From Limnanthes douglasii subsp. nivea (Eukaryota; Streptophyta; Magnoliopsida; Brassicales; Limnanthaceae), in assembly GCA_036936605.1 (NCBI GenBank), contig JAUPFV010000005.1, positions 4,019,670-4,083,669 on the forward strand: a DNA stretch of 64,000 nt, given 5' to 3'. Shown here in pieces: positions 1 to 11,671 of this stretch (position 1 is the first letter of the stretch; each line of letters opens with the position of its first letter). The notes below the pieces were generated by a model. That model ran no database searches. It had not been told where the DNA came from and was given only the letters and a program-made list of their open reading frames with translations. A program made the translations under genes and the position numbers.

Positions 1-2
1 TG

Positions 3-3000
3 GACTGTCCCACTTGTTACAATGCTATTCTAGGGAGATCTTGGCTCTCCAGGATGCATGCAGTGGCCTCAACAGTCCATCAGTGTCTAAAATATGCTGT
101 TCAGGGGCAGGTTGGGGTTGTCCGGAGCAGTCAAAAAGTTGCAAGAGAATGCTATGCCACTGCCTTGGCTCCACGAACGCTGGGGGCAGTCCGTACAAAT
201 GACCAATAGCAGTTTGAGGGCCTTTCTGGGGGTGAGGGTGAAATTGATGACCCTAGAGAGACCCCCGGAGTGTTAATCCCGGTTGAGGAAGTCGAAACAC
301 ACTGCTTGGAAGAAGGAAAAATCGTCAAAATAGGGTCCAAAATGCCACAAGTGTTGAAAGAAGAAATGTTGAAATTCTTAAAAGACCATCAGCACGTTTT
401 TGCTTGGTGCAATGCTGATGTAACTGGAGTACCATCAGAAGTGATTTCTCATCACTTGTCTGTCCGGAGAGACGTAGCACCAGTGGTGCAAAAAAGGAGA
501 GCTTTCTCAAAAGAAAAGGCTGATGTCATTGTACAAGAGGTTGACAGACTCACAAAGATGGGGCACATTAAAGAAGCTCAGTATCCTTTGTGGACTGCCA
601 ATCCAGTCTTGGTAAAAAAGAAAAACGGTAAATGGCGAATGTGCATAGACTTCACAGATCTTAATCGAGCCTGCCCAAAAGACTTGTATCCGGTTCCCCG
701 GATAGATCAGCTGGTAGATTCTACTTCTGGGAACAAGCTACTCTCCTTCATGGATGCTTTCTCCGGATATAATCAGATCCAGGTGGATCCAAGAGATCAA
801 GAGCATACCACTTTTGTTACTGATAGAGGTTTACACTGCTATAAGGTGATGCCCTTTGGCTTGAAAAATGCTGGGGCTACTTATCAAAGGTTAGTCAATA
901 AAGCATTTGCTGATCAAATTGGAAGAAATATGGAGGTTTACATTGACGATATGATGGTGAAAAGTGTGGATGAGCAGCTACACTTGTCCGACCTCCAAGA
1001 AACTTTTGCAAACTTGGCCAAAGTAAATTTAAAGCTAAATCCTGAAAAATGTGTGTTCGGAGTGCAGTCCGGGAAATTCTTAGGGTACATTATAAGTGAG
1101 CATGGAATCCAGCCCGACCCGGACCAACTCAATGCTTTGTTTCAAATGGAGCCTCCTCGAAATGTTAAAGAAGTGCAGCGGTTAACGGGGAGGTTGGCAG
1201 CTTTGAACAGGTTTATCTCTAGGTCTTCGGACAGATGTGCTCCTTTCTTTCAAACTTTGAAAGGTGCAAAGGGGTTTGAGTGGACACCACAGTGTGACGA
1301 GGCATTCAATGAAATTAAGAAGCATCTGTCCTCTCCAAAGACTTTATTCAAACCAATCGATGGGGAGACTCTATTTGTGTATCTGGCTGTTTCAAGTTGT
1401 GCCATCAGTGCTGTGTTAGTTAGAGAGGTTGATGGGTATCCTCACCCAGTATACTACATCAGCAAAAGCCTGATTGATGCTGAACGCCGTTACTTGAAAC
1501 TCGAGAAACTAGCATTGGCCTTGGTGATAGCTGCAAGAAAGATGACGCCTTATTTTCAGGCTCACCCTATTGTTGTCCGGACATCCTTCCCTTTAAAGAA
1601 TGTCCTTCAAAAAGCGGATATTTCGAGCAGAATGACAAAGTGGTCAGTAGAGTTGGGAGACTTCGACATAGATTTTGCTCCTCGAACAGCAGTAAAAGCT
1701 CAAGCTGTGGCTGATTTTCTGGTCGAATTCCATTCTGATAGGGACTCAGAGCAACCTGCTGATTCAAAAGACAAAAAAGTGTGGATTGTCCGAACAGATG
1801 GAGGATCCAGTGCCATAGGATCTGGGGCAGGAATATGTCTTACTTCTCCTTATGGGGACAACATGTTTCAAGCTATTTGTTTTGCTTTTAGGGCGTCCAA
1901 TAACGAGTCTGAATACGAAGCAGCTATAGCTGGATTAAAATTGGCTTACATTTGTGGAGCAAAAAGGGTCAAGCTGTTAAGCGACTCCCAATTGCTTGTT
2001 CACCATGCCTTGGGCCTATCAGAAGCTAGAAAAGAACAGTTAATCAAGTATTTACTTCTCTTGAAAAATGAGGCAATGAAGTTTAAAGCTGTTGTCTATG
2101 AGCACATTCCCCGGGCAGAAAATGAACTGGCGGACTCATTGGCAACAATAGCATACACGGAGTCCTATCCATGGATCCATGTGCTTGAAAGTCCTTCTAT
2201 TCAACTTAATGAAGGGGAGAAAGAGGAGGTCTTTGAAATACAAGTAAATCAGCCTCAGGATTGGAGGTCTCCTCTTATCCAATATCTGTCCGAGGGCGTC
2301 GTACCCTTGGTTAAATCACAAGCCAGAACTTTAAAACACAAGGCTCATGGTTTCATCATGATTAGAGAGGTCTTGTACAAGAAATCCTACAGCAAACCTC
2401 TCCTACGCTGTTTAGGAGATCATGAGTCACAAATGGTTCTCTCTGAATTACATGATGGTGAGGGATCAGCCCATTGTGGATTTAGAGCGTTAACAAGAAG
2501 AGTGCTTCTCTCCGGATATTATTGGCCTTCAATAATGAAAGATGCCAAGGAACTGGTAAGAAGGTGTGACCCATGCCAAAGGTACAGCAATGAAATTCAT
2601 GTACCAGCCATTCCTATGGAATCAATTTCTGAGCCTATCCCTTTTGCTCGATGGGGATTAGACTTAGTTGGGCCTCTCCCTATGGCGTCCGGAGGGCGTA
2701 AAACCATAATCGTAGCCATTGACTACTTTTCGAAGTGGATAGAAGCAGCCCCCTTGGCAGGAACAACATCAAAGGCGGTTATAAAATTCATTCTATCCAA
2801 CATATGTTGCAGATTTGGTGTCCCTCAGAGAATAACAACAGATAATGGGCCACAGTTTGACAACAGAGAAATGGAGAGCTTCTGTGCCTCAAGGGGTATT
2901 CAGCACTGCTTTTCTTCACCATTCCACCCACAAGCTAATGGGCAAGTTGAGGTGGCTAATAGAACAATACTGTCCGGCTTAAAGAAAAATCTGGAAGGGG

Positions 3001-3497
3001 CTGCTGGAAAGTGGCCTAGTTATTTACAAGAAGTCTTGTGGGCCTACCGGACAACGCCTGGGGCTGCCACACAAGAATCACCTTTTGCCTTGGTCTATGG
3101 GATGGATGCAGTAGCTCCCATAGAGAAGACACTCCCCTCTTTTCGTGTTCATAACTTCTCCGGACAGGCTAACGAAATAGCAATCAGAAATCAGCTTGAT
3201 TTGATTGAAGAAAGGCGAGTAAAAGCTCATCTTAGAATGACACACTATCAGGGCTTAATGAGAAGCAGGTTTGCTTCCAAGGTTAAAAGAAGAGACTTTC
3301 AACCAGGAGATAAAGTATTGAGGAAAGTTTTCTTGCATACCAAGGAAAAACTCTTCGGAAAGCTGGCCCCAACTTGGGAGGGTCCGTATACTGTGGTTGA
3401 AAGAATCAAGCCTGGCACATACTGGCTGGAAGACAAAGATGGCAGGGTTTTAACTCACCCTTGGAATATTGAACACCTTCGAATGTACCTAGAATAA
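3..3497 (+). CDS. pol: Tat-type pol polyprotein (protease end, RT, RNase H, second RNase H, integrase)
   Basis: One reading frame encodes the polyprotein that copies element RNA and integrates the DNA. The start is off-window: the first residues (YNAILGR) are the conserved segment after the aspartic protease. An in-frame TAG at 207-209 interrupts it; beyond that the frame is open for 1075 codons from 270. Numbered from 270: reverse transcriptase about 85-290 with catalytic YIDD at 224-227; RNase H about 360-470; a second, archaeal-type RNase H about 503-628 (D510, E549, D572, D621); integrase with an H-H-C-C zinc site around 728-769 and catalytic D798, D858, E894, whose D-35-E spacing is canonical. 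It ends with a GPY-like segment (WEGPY) and no chromodomain, as expected for Tat. Apart from the TAG it is the best-preserved pol here, so the insertion may be fairly young. Confidence 0.93.
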
Positions 3498-3937
3498 AAT
3501 CTATGTAAATATTTACTTGTTTGAATATCCATGTAAATATTTGGGGGCATACCACTTCCTCTCTTCGGCGCCACGAAGAGCTTTCATTAAAAACTTGGAG
3601 CTTTCTTAAACAATTTTCTAAGTTTTTACAAAATTCTGATTGATTGCCATACTACCCGGACTGAAAGATCTAAGGGCTATTTAAATTCTAGCCAGAGAAA
3701 TTAAACACTCTCACAATACGAAGTATTTAGGCAAACCGTGGAATAAGAGAAAGGTTGTGCAAGATAAAACATTCATTCAATAAACTTAAAGTTGCCTTGG
3801 CCTTCCAAGGACTTTTTGAACAAGTTTAAACATAATACAAAACTCTGTCCGGATAAAACGGACAGCATCACAAAAAAGGTGCCTTGGCCTTCCAAGGACT
3901 TTGGTTCAAACAAAAATTAAACAAAACAAGTTATAAA
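3498..3937. other. Spacer between pol and the antisense gene, with two short hairpins
   Basis: No coding frame is recognisable. The sequence CCTTGGCCTTCCAAGG, a 6-bp stem with a CCTT loop, occurs twice (3795-3810 and 3882-3897) inside a longer direct repeat. On the - strand these lie just past the stop codon of the antisense gene, so they could mark its 3' UTR. A purine-rich run (about 3538-3547) follows pol. No clear poly(A) signal was found for either strand's gene. Confidence 0.5.
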
Positions 3938-6902
3938 CTAAGGAAGAGCCTTCGAAGACGGCTCACCCACATGTGTGTTCTTGTCTTTAATATCACTCTT
4001 CTCTTCAACTTTTTTCTTGCCTTTAGGGTCGATCTCTTCCTCCCCAGGGCTCTCTCCAGTTTCCTCTTCATCACCAGATGAAGGCTCATCAGAGTACCCC
4101 TCGTCATCAGCCATGGTCCAGTATGGGAGATCATCATCATCCACATAACGCCATAAGTTCCCAAGTCTCCTCTTCGGGAACTTCTCGTGAAATAGGAGGA
4201 CCATGTCAGATTTCACCTTCTCAATCAATAATTCCTCACTCCGTAGCATCTCCTTGGCATAAGCATTGATTTTGGCCTTGATCATGGCCTCTTGATCCTT
4301 CACCAGGGCAGCTTTCTCACCAACAGCCTGAGTCACTGCATTCTCCAAAGTAAGTTTGTCAGTAGTCAGATTGGTGACAATCTTTTCTTTTGCTGCAGTC
4401 TCATCTTTTGAGGTTTTCAAGTCTTTCTCCAACTCGGACAGCTTAGCCCGGAGATCTTCTAGGGTTTTCTCCAAAGAAGCAACTTTTGTGTTGCTTTCAT
4501 CTTTACTCCTCTTCAGCTGTTCGTTTGACTCCTTAAGCAAGTCAACCTGGGTAGTGGCACCCCGGAGGTTATCGGACAGTTTCTCCTTCTCAGACTTAAG
4601 CTCCTTAATGGTTTCTGCCTGACTCCGGACTTGCCTTTCCAAGGTGAGCACAGGTTGCACGTTGCTAAGGAGGGAGTGAGCTATAATGTCCCTTTCGCTG
4701 GAAACCAAGAAAGTCTTGCCATTAAAGTTCACTGTGTTGGAACTACTTGGAGGAACGTATGGCCCAGCAAACTCATCTCTTGACAGACCAAGAAAGTAAT
4801 CACCTAGAGGACCCAGGCCGGTGACATCCACTTCGTCCATGTTGATCTCTCCCTGTTCAATATCATCAGTGTGAAGCTCCCCTGGAATCCCTTTCGTTAA
4901 GGTTTTCTGGGATCTCTTCGGCTAATGTAGGATCAACTGGAAAAGTGGGCTCCGGGTCCCGGAGAGCAAATTCTTCTTCTTGAGAAGTTTTCTTCTTTTT
5001 TACTTCTCTCTCAGCACCCTCGCTTACTTGCTTACGGGTTCGTTTGGAGACCCTCGTAGGTTTTGAGGGAGTCTCTCCGTGTTTCTTACTTTCTACTTCT
5101 ACCACCTGTAGAAGGCTTGCATCAACTTGAGCTGGAATTGGCACCTCTGTGTCAGTTAGAGCCTTTTTCTCCGAATCCACTGCCGTTTTCCTCCCTTTCT
5201 TCTTCTGGCCCTTCATTTTACTTGGGGCTTTGGCCCGGAGAGGGAGGAAAAGGGTCCCATCTAGCTCGTGAGACCTTCTTAGCATTATGTCATCATCAGG
5301 AGGGGTAGAGAACTCCTCCCATGTTAAATCCCTCCGACCTGTGGTGTTCCACAGGTGAGATCTGGCCAAGTTTCCCGGAGTGAAAGCCTTGTGAAACCGG
5401 TTCTCCCAGTTCTCTGCGGCCCATGTGTTTATCTTGCCACAAGTAACCTGTCCGGCTTTCGCGTAGTCTCCGAACTCTTTCGGCAGTTCTGGCAAAACAA
5501 AAGAATAATTAAGTTAGTGAAAGCTTAAAGAAGGGAAGGTTCGAATAGAAACTTAAAGAAAGAACTTACGATCACTTCTCCATCTACTTCGAAGAAGGCT
5601 AGGATTCTCCCCAATCTTAATCTTGTTCCCATTCTCCCATGAGCCACTTATAAACAAGAACTGGCTCCTCCATTTATTCTCCGATTCCAGGAGATCATCG
5701 ACAGCTTTCAGATTGTTCCCCATATTAAAGTGATAAAAGGGGAACTGGTGATGTTTGCATAGACTTGCCACAACAGCAAACTCTTCCATGGGAAGAGGGA
5801 TTCCGGACAGCCTGGACGCCATTATGCATGACATCAAGGTGTACCATCCGTTGGGGCTCAGCTGCGATGGACATAGCTTGACTAAATGGAAATAGCGCAC
5901 TATCTCCGGATCCAATGGGAACCTGAGTCCCCAATTGAACAGCTCTGTAAAAAAGACAATCTCGTTTCTCTTGCAATCCATCGGGGTCTCCGGGTCGATG
6001 GGAATTCGAATCTTTACATTTTCAGGGATCCCCCACTTAGTGCGAAGCCGTCCCAAATCTCTAGTGTGAATAAACATGTACTTGGTTTTTAACAAAGACA
6101 AAAGGTACTTAAATTCTACCTTGTGAAAGCAGGGACCAACTTTCCCTTCAAGGCTCTCCGGCAGATCCAGACGGCTCAGGTATAAGTCCTCTTTGCCTTT
6201 CTTGGCAGCAACTATGGCAGTGTCAGCTTGTCCGGAAGACTCGGACTCAAACCTAGCCTCCTCTATGGAGTCTTCCATCCTCTCCTCCATTACTGTTGGG
6301 GGAGCTTCTGCAGAAACAGCCCGAGGAGGGATGAAGCTTGGTACAGCTGATCCTCCGGACTGGCGGCTCGTTGAATGTTTTTGGGTTTTCACCTCAGCTT
6401 GAGTCTCTGAGGTCGAAATTTCCTTTGGAGGTAGTGGACTACTAGCCTCCGGACCGCCCGGCCTCTCCCGGAGGGTCCTAACAGTTGTTCCGGACCCCGA
6501 CTCACTAGTATTTTTTGAGGAGAGTCCTTTAACCAGTCTACTTGGTCTCTTCATAATAAGCTTGTCTGGAGAATGATCGGAGTCGGACCCCATGGCAATA
6601 AAAGTAGACTTTTTTCTGACACTTGTAGCAGTAACCCCCGGTTCAACAATTGGGATAGACTCTTGAACTGAAGAGTCTGAAACGATGGGAGAGAGTGTTG
6701 TTCGAAAGAGCTTTCTAGGTTTTGTACCCTTTGAGGAAGACGAACCTCTATCAGATTCTTCAATCGAAGGGGCTGGTTTCTCGACAGGCGATGCTGGAAG
6801 CCCTGCTGCAAGCCTTTTCTCTTTTTCGACCCTTTGAGCTTTCTCTAGTTCTGAAAGATTGAGCCAGCCACCCTTGATTAAAGCTGTTCTTGCTGTGAAC
6901 AT
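3938..6902 (-). CDS. Antisense accessory gene of the Tat element (gypsy-type 'Transposase_28'-like domain plus coiled coil)
   Basis: This gene runs opposite to pol. Exon 1 (6902-5570) starts with ATG and has a basic, Ser/Pro-rich first half, then a conserved region of about 170 residues with a QLSPNGWYTL segment that I recognise as the Pfam 'putative gypsy type transposon' family. A GTAAG donor at 5569 and a TTTTGCCAG acceptor ending at 5489 define an 81-bp phase-1 intron; joining them keeps the frame. Exon 2 (from 5488) is Lys/Glu-rich. A one-base frameshift near 4905 moves the frame so that a stop ends it at 4866; the shifted frame continues from about 4905 down to 3938 with a long heptad-like coiled coil (about 4660-4200) and an acidic C-terminus. 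The gene therefore looks spliced but disabled by one indel, unless an undetected second intron bypasses it. Its function is unknown. Similar antisense genes occur in other Tat elements; a second broken copy lies at 20.9-23.3 kb. Confidence 0.8.
5489..5569 (-). other. Predicted 81-bp intron of the antisense gene
   Basis: On the - strand the donor reads GATC|GTAAGTTC and the acceptor reads TTTTGCCAG|AACTG after a T-rich stretch. Splicing joins the two reading frames in register (a split codon C+AA), linking the gypsy-type domain to the Lys/Glu-rich part. An intron is known from antisense genes of related elements. Confidence 0.7.
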
Positions 6903-6989
6903 AAAACGATTAAGGAAATTTCAAGATTTTAGAGAGATGAAGTTTTGAGTAAAATGGCAAAGTGAAAATGAGACTGTGAAAGATGAATA

Positions 6990-7080
6990 GTATTTATAGT
7001 AAAAGTGAAAAAAAGGGGTTTGATTCTTAGGAGAATCCGAAAAGTTGGGCAATGATTAAAAGACGGCGCTGACGTCATCA
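6990..7080 (-). promoter_or_regulatory. Putative promoter of the antisense gene: TATA box and palindromic TGACGTCA
   Basis: Reading the - strand, ACTATAAATA (7000-6991) lies about 90 bp upstream of the ATG at 6902, a suitable place for a TATA box. Further upstream is a perfect TGACGTCA palindrome (7070-7077), the classic bZIP (CRE/as-1-like) site. The TATA box sits just outside the 3' LTR and the bZIP site just inside it, so LTR enhancer sequence may drive the antisense gene. Activity is inferred. Confidence 0.55.
7003..7020 (+). promoter_or_regulatory. Polypurine tract of the Tat element
   Basis: A purine run (AAGTGAAAAAAAGGGG) ends two bases before TGATTC at 7021. Plus-strand priming tracts lie immediately upstream of the 3' LTR in LTR retrotransposons, so this fixes the LTR start near 7021. 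Confidence 0.6.
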
Positions 7081-7800
7081 AAACCATTTAAAGAAGTTAC
7101 CTGTTCAATAAAGTGGTGTAATTTTCGAGGTAGAAAAACGGCTGGAGTGACCAACCAGAGGGTGACACGTATCCCACTACTTCTGACAAAGAACCGTTTG
7201 GAATTCGTAACGGTTGGACTGTCCGGGCCTGTCTCAACTCTTCGAATTGGAAAACCACTTCTTCAATCGGACTGTTTTTCAGTTCTTTAACAAGGACACT
7301 TGTTCAAATACCTAAAAAAGGGGCTCCTGATGAGTCCGGATTCGAAGAGCTGCACAAAAGGGTAGTCCAAAGTAAAACTCCCCGGAAACCGGACAGACAC
7401 CAAGATTTCAATTCGAACAGCCCTGTTTGAACCGGACAGATGACTTCGAACACAGCAAACATAAGACAATTCGAACTATGACTAAAGTACTAAAAAACCT
7501 AATCACTATCTGACTAAGCTACCTGTGCATTTGCTTAAACTTCATGGGTCTTTAAACATGACCCGGATCCATGAAACTTGACCCGAAAGCCCATAAGGGC
7601 CCAAATTACACACCATAAATACCCAACCACCAGCATTAACTATGGGTAAGAAAAATTAACTGCTGCCAGGCTGCTCAATTCTCTCACCACCCTTGAAACA
7701 CTTTGAAACACCCTGAAACATCTTGAAATATCCTTAAACACCACCACACTACCGTGAAACACCCTAACGCCACCTTAAAACTCCACTTAAAATTACCAGC
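7021..7800 (+). repeat. 3' LTR of the Tat element (right end uncertain)
   Basis: The LTR is taken to begin with TG at 7021 after the polypurine tract. A CATAAATAC box at 7614-7622, after a GGGCCC-containing stretch, is the probable LTR TATA box. Downstream is a run of short repeats around GAAACACC (7690-7765). The LTR end is not determined because the partner 5' LTR is outside the window. Confidence 0.5.
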
Positions 7801-8640
7801 CTACCCCCAGGCAACTTTTATCCACACCAATTATAGTATGATTTTAAACTTTAAAAATTCATATTTCCATTCAAGCATTTTATTTGTTTTCATGTGAAAC
7901 TCAAACATTATTTAATTTTGTTTCAGACAAAATTAAAATCAAAAATCATTTCATGTACTAAAATTTAATATTCTAAATTCGGTTAACTTATAACGTTAAT
8001 TATTATATTCGAATTAAAATTAAATATTTTAGATTATTAAAAAAAACAAAAAAATATCAATAAACTACTACATAAACATTGGGAAACAGCTCGTTAATAA
8101 TGGCCAACATTAAAATCTTTATATTTCAATCATTAAAATAATCGGTATGTATTTATTTGTTTTTATTTGGATAATAATTTTTGTGTTCTAAAAATAAGTA
8201 GAGAATTTATTAGAGTAAAGGGAAAATTAAAAAAATACAATCATTATATTAGAAAATCAAACTGGTAATATGATATGCTTCACTACTTCGGACAATGTTT
8301 TAGCATCAAACTGGTGGCTTGAGAGAATCAGAGTTATATCAATTCAATTGTTTTTAGGGAGAGTTACTTATAAAAACCCGTTACACAAAATTATTATGGA
8401 TAAAGACTTGAATTGTTTAAAAGATTTTATACCTTAATTACCCTTTTATATAAAATCCGGTAACTAACTCATTTTTTTTTTAATTTTAATTTTTAAAGGT
8501 TTGTATCTTTTAAACCGTAACTAGGAAAAAGAATCTGAAAATACGATTCGTTTTGTTTTTTTAAGACGAACAAAACTAGTGGCACTCATGATATGTTTTG
8601 AATTGTTTAAAAACAGTTAAACACGTTTCTCATTTATATG
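7801..8640. other. AT-rich DNA without recognisable features
   Basis: I see no coding frame, RNA gene or clear repeat. It leads into the minisatellite at 8641. Confidence 0.6.
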
Positions 8641-8982
8641 GTTTCACATCTAGTGATTGGTTTCGCATCTACCAAAATAAAGAAGTTTTCGCATCTATCA
8701 AAACAAAGAGGTTTCTCATCTAGCAAAATAAATAAGGTTTCGCATATATCAAAATAAAGAAGGTTTCGCATCTACCAAATAAAGAAGGTTTCGCATCTAC
8801 CAAAATAAAGAAGGTTTAGCATCTATCAAAATAAAAAAGGTTTCGCATCTACCAAATAAAAAAGGTTCAGCATCTATCAAAATAATGAAGGTTTCGTATC
8901 TATCAAAATAAATAAGGTTTAGCATCTATCAAAAAAATAAAGAAGGTTTCACATCTATCAAAATAAAGAACGTTTCTCATCT
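8641..8982. repeat. Minisatellite array, unit about 26 bp
   Basis: About 13 imperfect head-to-tail copies of a unit near AAGGTTTCGCATCTACCA plus AAATAAAG. Copies vary at TTCGCATCT (TTAGCATCT, TTCTCATCT, TTCACATCT) and in the length of the A-run. There are no unique spacers, so it is not a CRISPR-like array. The word TTCGCATCT recurs in the larger array at 11672-12350. Confidence 0.9.
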
Positions 8983-9051
8983 TCTTCGTTTATCCTTTAA
9001 ATTTATTCTTTTTAAAAGTTTGTACCTGTTAAACCGTAAGATAAATCATTT

Positions 9052-9480
9052 TTCATGGTGTATGAAGTGGAGGCAGTAATTTCAACGGAGATATGCATGT
9101 CATCTCATAGGATATCAGCATATAACAAAGTAAATGATGACCAAAATCGAAGAGTAACGATAAAACTAGTTGACGAAAGAAGGGTCAAAGCTGATATTCG
9201 ATCAAAATATTTTAAAACAATAATGAGGAATATATACATTTCCATAATTCGGTTTTAGAGTTTTATACTAGAAGACAAAGTGTTAAGATGAAATTTTCTA
9301 CAAACAAAGAAAAATATGCTCGAATAATTAGGCTCAAATTGGGAAGGATTGTTTATGGTTGAAGTGGAAAGAAAGTCAATAACTCACATAATACTAAAAG
9401 ACAAGGGAAATAAAGTTAGGAACCCTTGAAAAATAGAGCATTTAAAACTCGAGTATAGTCTTACAAACTAAATAACTTAT
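9052..9480 (+). pseudogene. Tat-type integrase C-terminus remnant
   Basis: Starting at MVYEVEAVIS, the frame matches the end of Ty3/Tat integrase (compare MVYGMDAVAP in the first element) and continues through NDQNRRVTIKLVDERR. A frameshifted continuation to about 9440 keeps the end motif (KIEHLKLEYS). The following CTATTTCTTATCTCGGTGG resembles sequence just after the integrase at 43.0 kb, so both belong to one subfamily. RT and RNase H are absent, so this is a fragment. Confidence 0.75.
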
Positions 9481-11341
9481 AATTCATTAGTCATATACTA
9501 TTTCTTATCTCGGTGGCGCACGAAGGTTTTGAAGACACATTCCAACGTTAGTAAAATGTTTTTTTGCAAAACAATATGGCTTATTTATTGTTCATATAAT
9601 AAAATATAACTAAAAAAGACTAAATATGTCGAAGTATAATTAACCTTCGGAAATAATAAGATAAACAACAGTAGATACTTAAGCAATAAACTTATTAAGA
9701 TGGAATACTTATATTCGTAAAAAAAAATAATAAATATGCCTTAATTGATAAAAAATATCAGTGTACAAGTAATTTAATCATGAAAAACAACATATAATAA
9801 TAAATACACTTTGGATGACAATTCTTCTCGAAACATGTAAACTTTATTTGCTTAAAAAAGAAGAACACCGTAAGGAACCATGAACCCTAATTATACTTGA
9901 ACAATTCTTGAAAACATCAAGTAGAGAACTTAAGTGTTCAACAAAAAATTCTCATCATATTGAAATTAATCTAATAAAAAACATATAATATAAAAATATT
10001 CTATACACAAAGATTCGCTCATGAACAAAAAAAATAAAAAAGTACTCATAAAATAAATATATACGTACATATATAAAAACTATTATAATGTTGATTAACA
10101 TTTACCAAAATACATGGTGGCGAAAATCAAATTCATACAATAATTTAAGAAGGAATAATAGGCTAAGAAGTAACAATCACTTATACAACATCGTCTTCAA
10201 CATTTTAGGCTTTAGCAACGGTCACGTGGGAATTATCTGCCTAACCACATTCTTATTAACTCTATTTTCCCACCATATTTAGTTGTCCCGTGATCTCTAA
10301 TATTCTTCTACTCAATTTCCTCAAACAATTAAAAAATACATTTATATTTTTAGTCTATCATCACAAAAGAGATATAAATTTAGGAGACCATTAGTCTAAT
10401 CAATATCATTTGGCCACTTGGCCTTAAGAACATTATACCAAAAGTTATCAAGTCTAAGCTTCAATACTCCTTACGACAAGTACGTATAATACTTCGTGAA
10501 AGCAATTTGATGTTGAATATAAAGCCCGTTCTAAAGTTTTAAATTCTTATAAGACCTCAAAGTTTTAATCTAATGAACTTGTTAATTAATCAAGCTAATA
10601 TAGGCTACGCAAAAGGTCATAATGTGCCTTGACTCACGTGTTATATATATATATATATATATATCGACCCCACGACAAGAAAGACAAACACCTCTTTGTT
10701 ACCTAGATACTTACGGTCTACAAACTCATTTACAAGAGTTTTTCCTTACTTTATCTTTCATAAAAAATTAAGGGGCTACTCATTGATATCCAACGAAGAA
10801 TCAAACATGCCGAAGAAACAGGTAACAACCTAGCACCCTACTAATTGTTAATTGTACTATTTTCCTTTCGTAAAATAAAGGTTTTTATTTTCAACGAAGG
10901 TTTTGGTCGGTAAATGTTTTTAACAATGCATAAATGGTGAAGTACAAACCAAGTTGGAGCCGTCTCCGATGAAAATTCAAATAGAAAAATTACACTAATT
11001 AAGCTTTAATACTTTTAAGAGTCTAGCTGACATGTCCGACACTGTTATTTCGACATAAAAAAACAATGCATCGACAAAAAAATAAATATAGACATAGGCA
11101 TAAAAATTGACAAAATCTAAATCACAAGCTTCAGCAAAAATACAAAGAATAACTAAAAGATTACATTATCCGGATATTATTATCAACCATTATATAATCT
11201 TTAAATTTCACTACATCCAACTCAAGATTCAAAGAGAACTCGTGATAAGGTTACATTTCGTATATAATATTCGGTTAATAGTAAATGATAAGAGATTATA
11301 TCTATATTTAATTAATATTGTATGTTAAAAAAACATTAATC
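9481..11341. other. AT-rich spacer, possible decayed 3' region or LTR of the Tat remnant
   Basis: No gene is supported. Visible details are a (TA)n microsatellite at 10641-10664 directly preceded by the G-box CACGTG (10635-10640). It is followed by GC-richer sequence (10665-10840) that looks like a promoter/leader and could be LTR sequence of the upstream remnant. This last point is inference from position only. Confidence 0.4.
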
Positions 11342-11535
11342 TGTTAGGATGGCGACCAAAGTCCCACATCCCACATCGGTTAAACATGGGAAGGATCAAT
11401 GGTATATAAGTGAGAACATACCTCAACTAGTATGAGGCCTTTTTGTAGTGGACCAAATGCAAAGCCGTGAGGGCCTTCGGGTGCCAAAGCGGACAATATC
11501 ATAGTAGTGTTGAGATCGGTTGTGTTCTTACTTTT
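11342..11535 (+). repeat. Solo, 3'-truncated TRIM LTR with snRNA-type promoter
   Basis: It begins TGTTAGG and is homologous to the LTRs of the TRIM at 30285-31048. It carries the plant USE ATCCCACATCG (11368-11378), then 24 bp, then TATATAAG (11403-11410). The fold-back core follows with ACTAGTATGA and a looser right arm (TCATAGTAGT). Similarity stops after GTTCTTAC near 11535, before the LTR end, so no partner or primer site remains. Confidence 0.75.
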
Positions 11536-11671
11536 ATTTTTAAAAGATCTGTATCTTTCGAGCTGGAGCTCGAAAAAAATAAATGAAAGTACCATCACTT
11601 TTTTAGAAATGAACAAAACTAGATCCATTGATGATATTTTTTTATTTTTTAAGAAAATAAAATTTCACTAG

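Larger units (their letters stand above)
1..7800 (+). mobile_element. Ty3/gypsy LTR retrotransposon, Tat lineage, 5'-truncated by the window edge
   Basis: The window opens inside the protease region of a Tat-lineage Ty3 element and runs through pol, a spacer, an antisense gene, a polypurine tract and a 3' LTR. The Tat assignment rests on two successive RNase H domains before the integrase and on an antisense gene between pol and the 3' LTR, as described for Grande/Retand-type elements. The 5' LTR and gag lie outside the window. The right end (about 7800) is an estimate placed where sequence composition becomes much more AT-rich; I could not find the LTR end or a target-site duplication. Confidence 0.85.

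Noticed and set aside
3931..4164. Separate minus-strand gene overlapping the end of the antisense ORF
   Set aside because: It is another frame of the same coding sequence and has no recognisable domain.
10088..10282. 64-codon plus-strand frame near a Tat remnant
   Set aside because: Asn/Ile/Leu-rich composition typical of AT-rich non-coding DNA.
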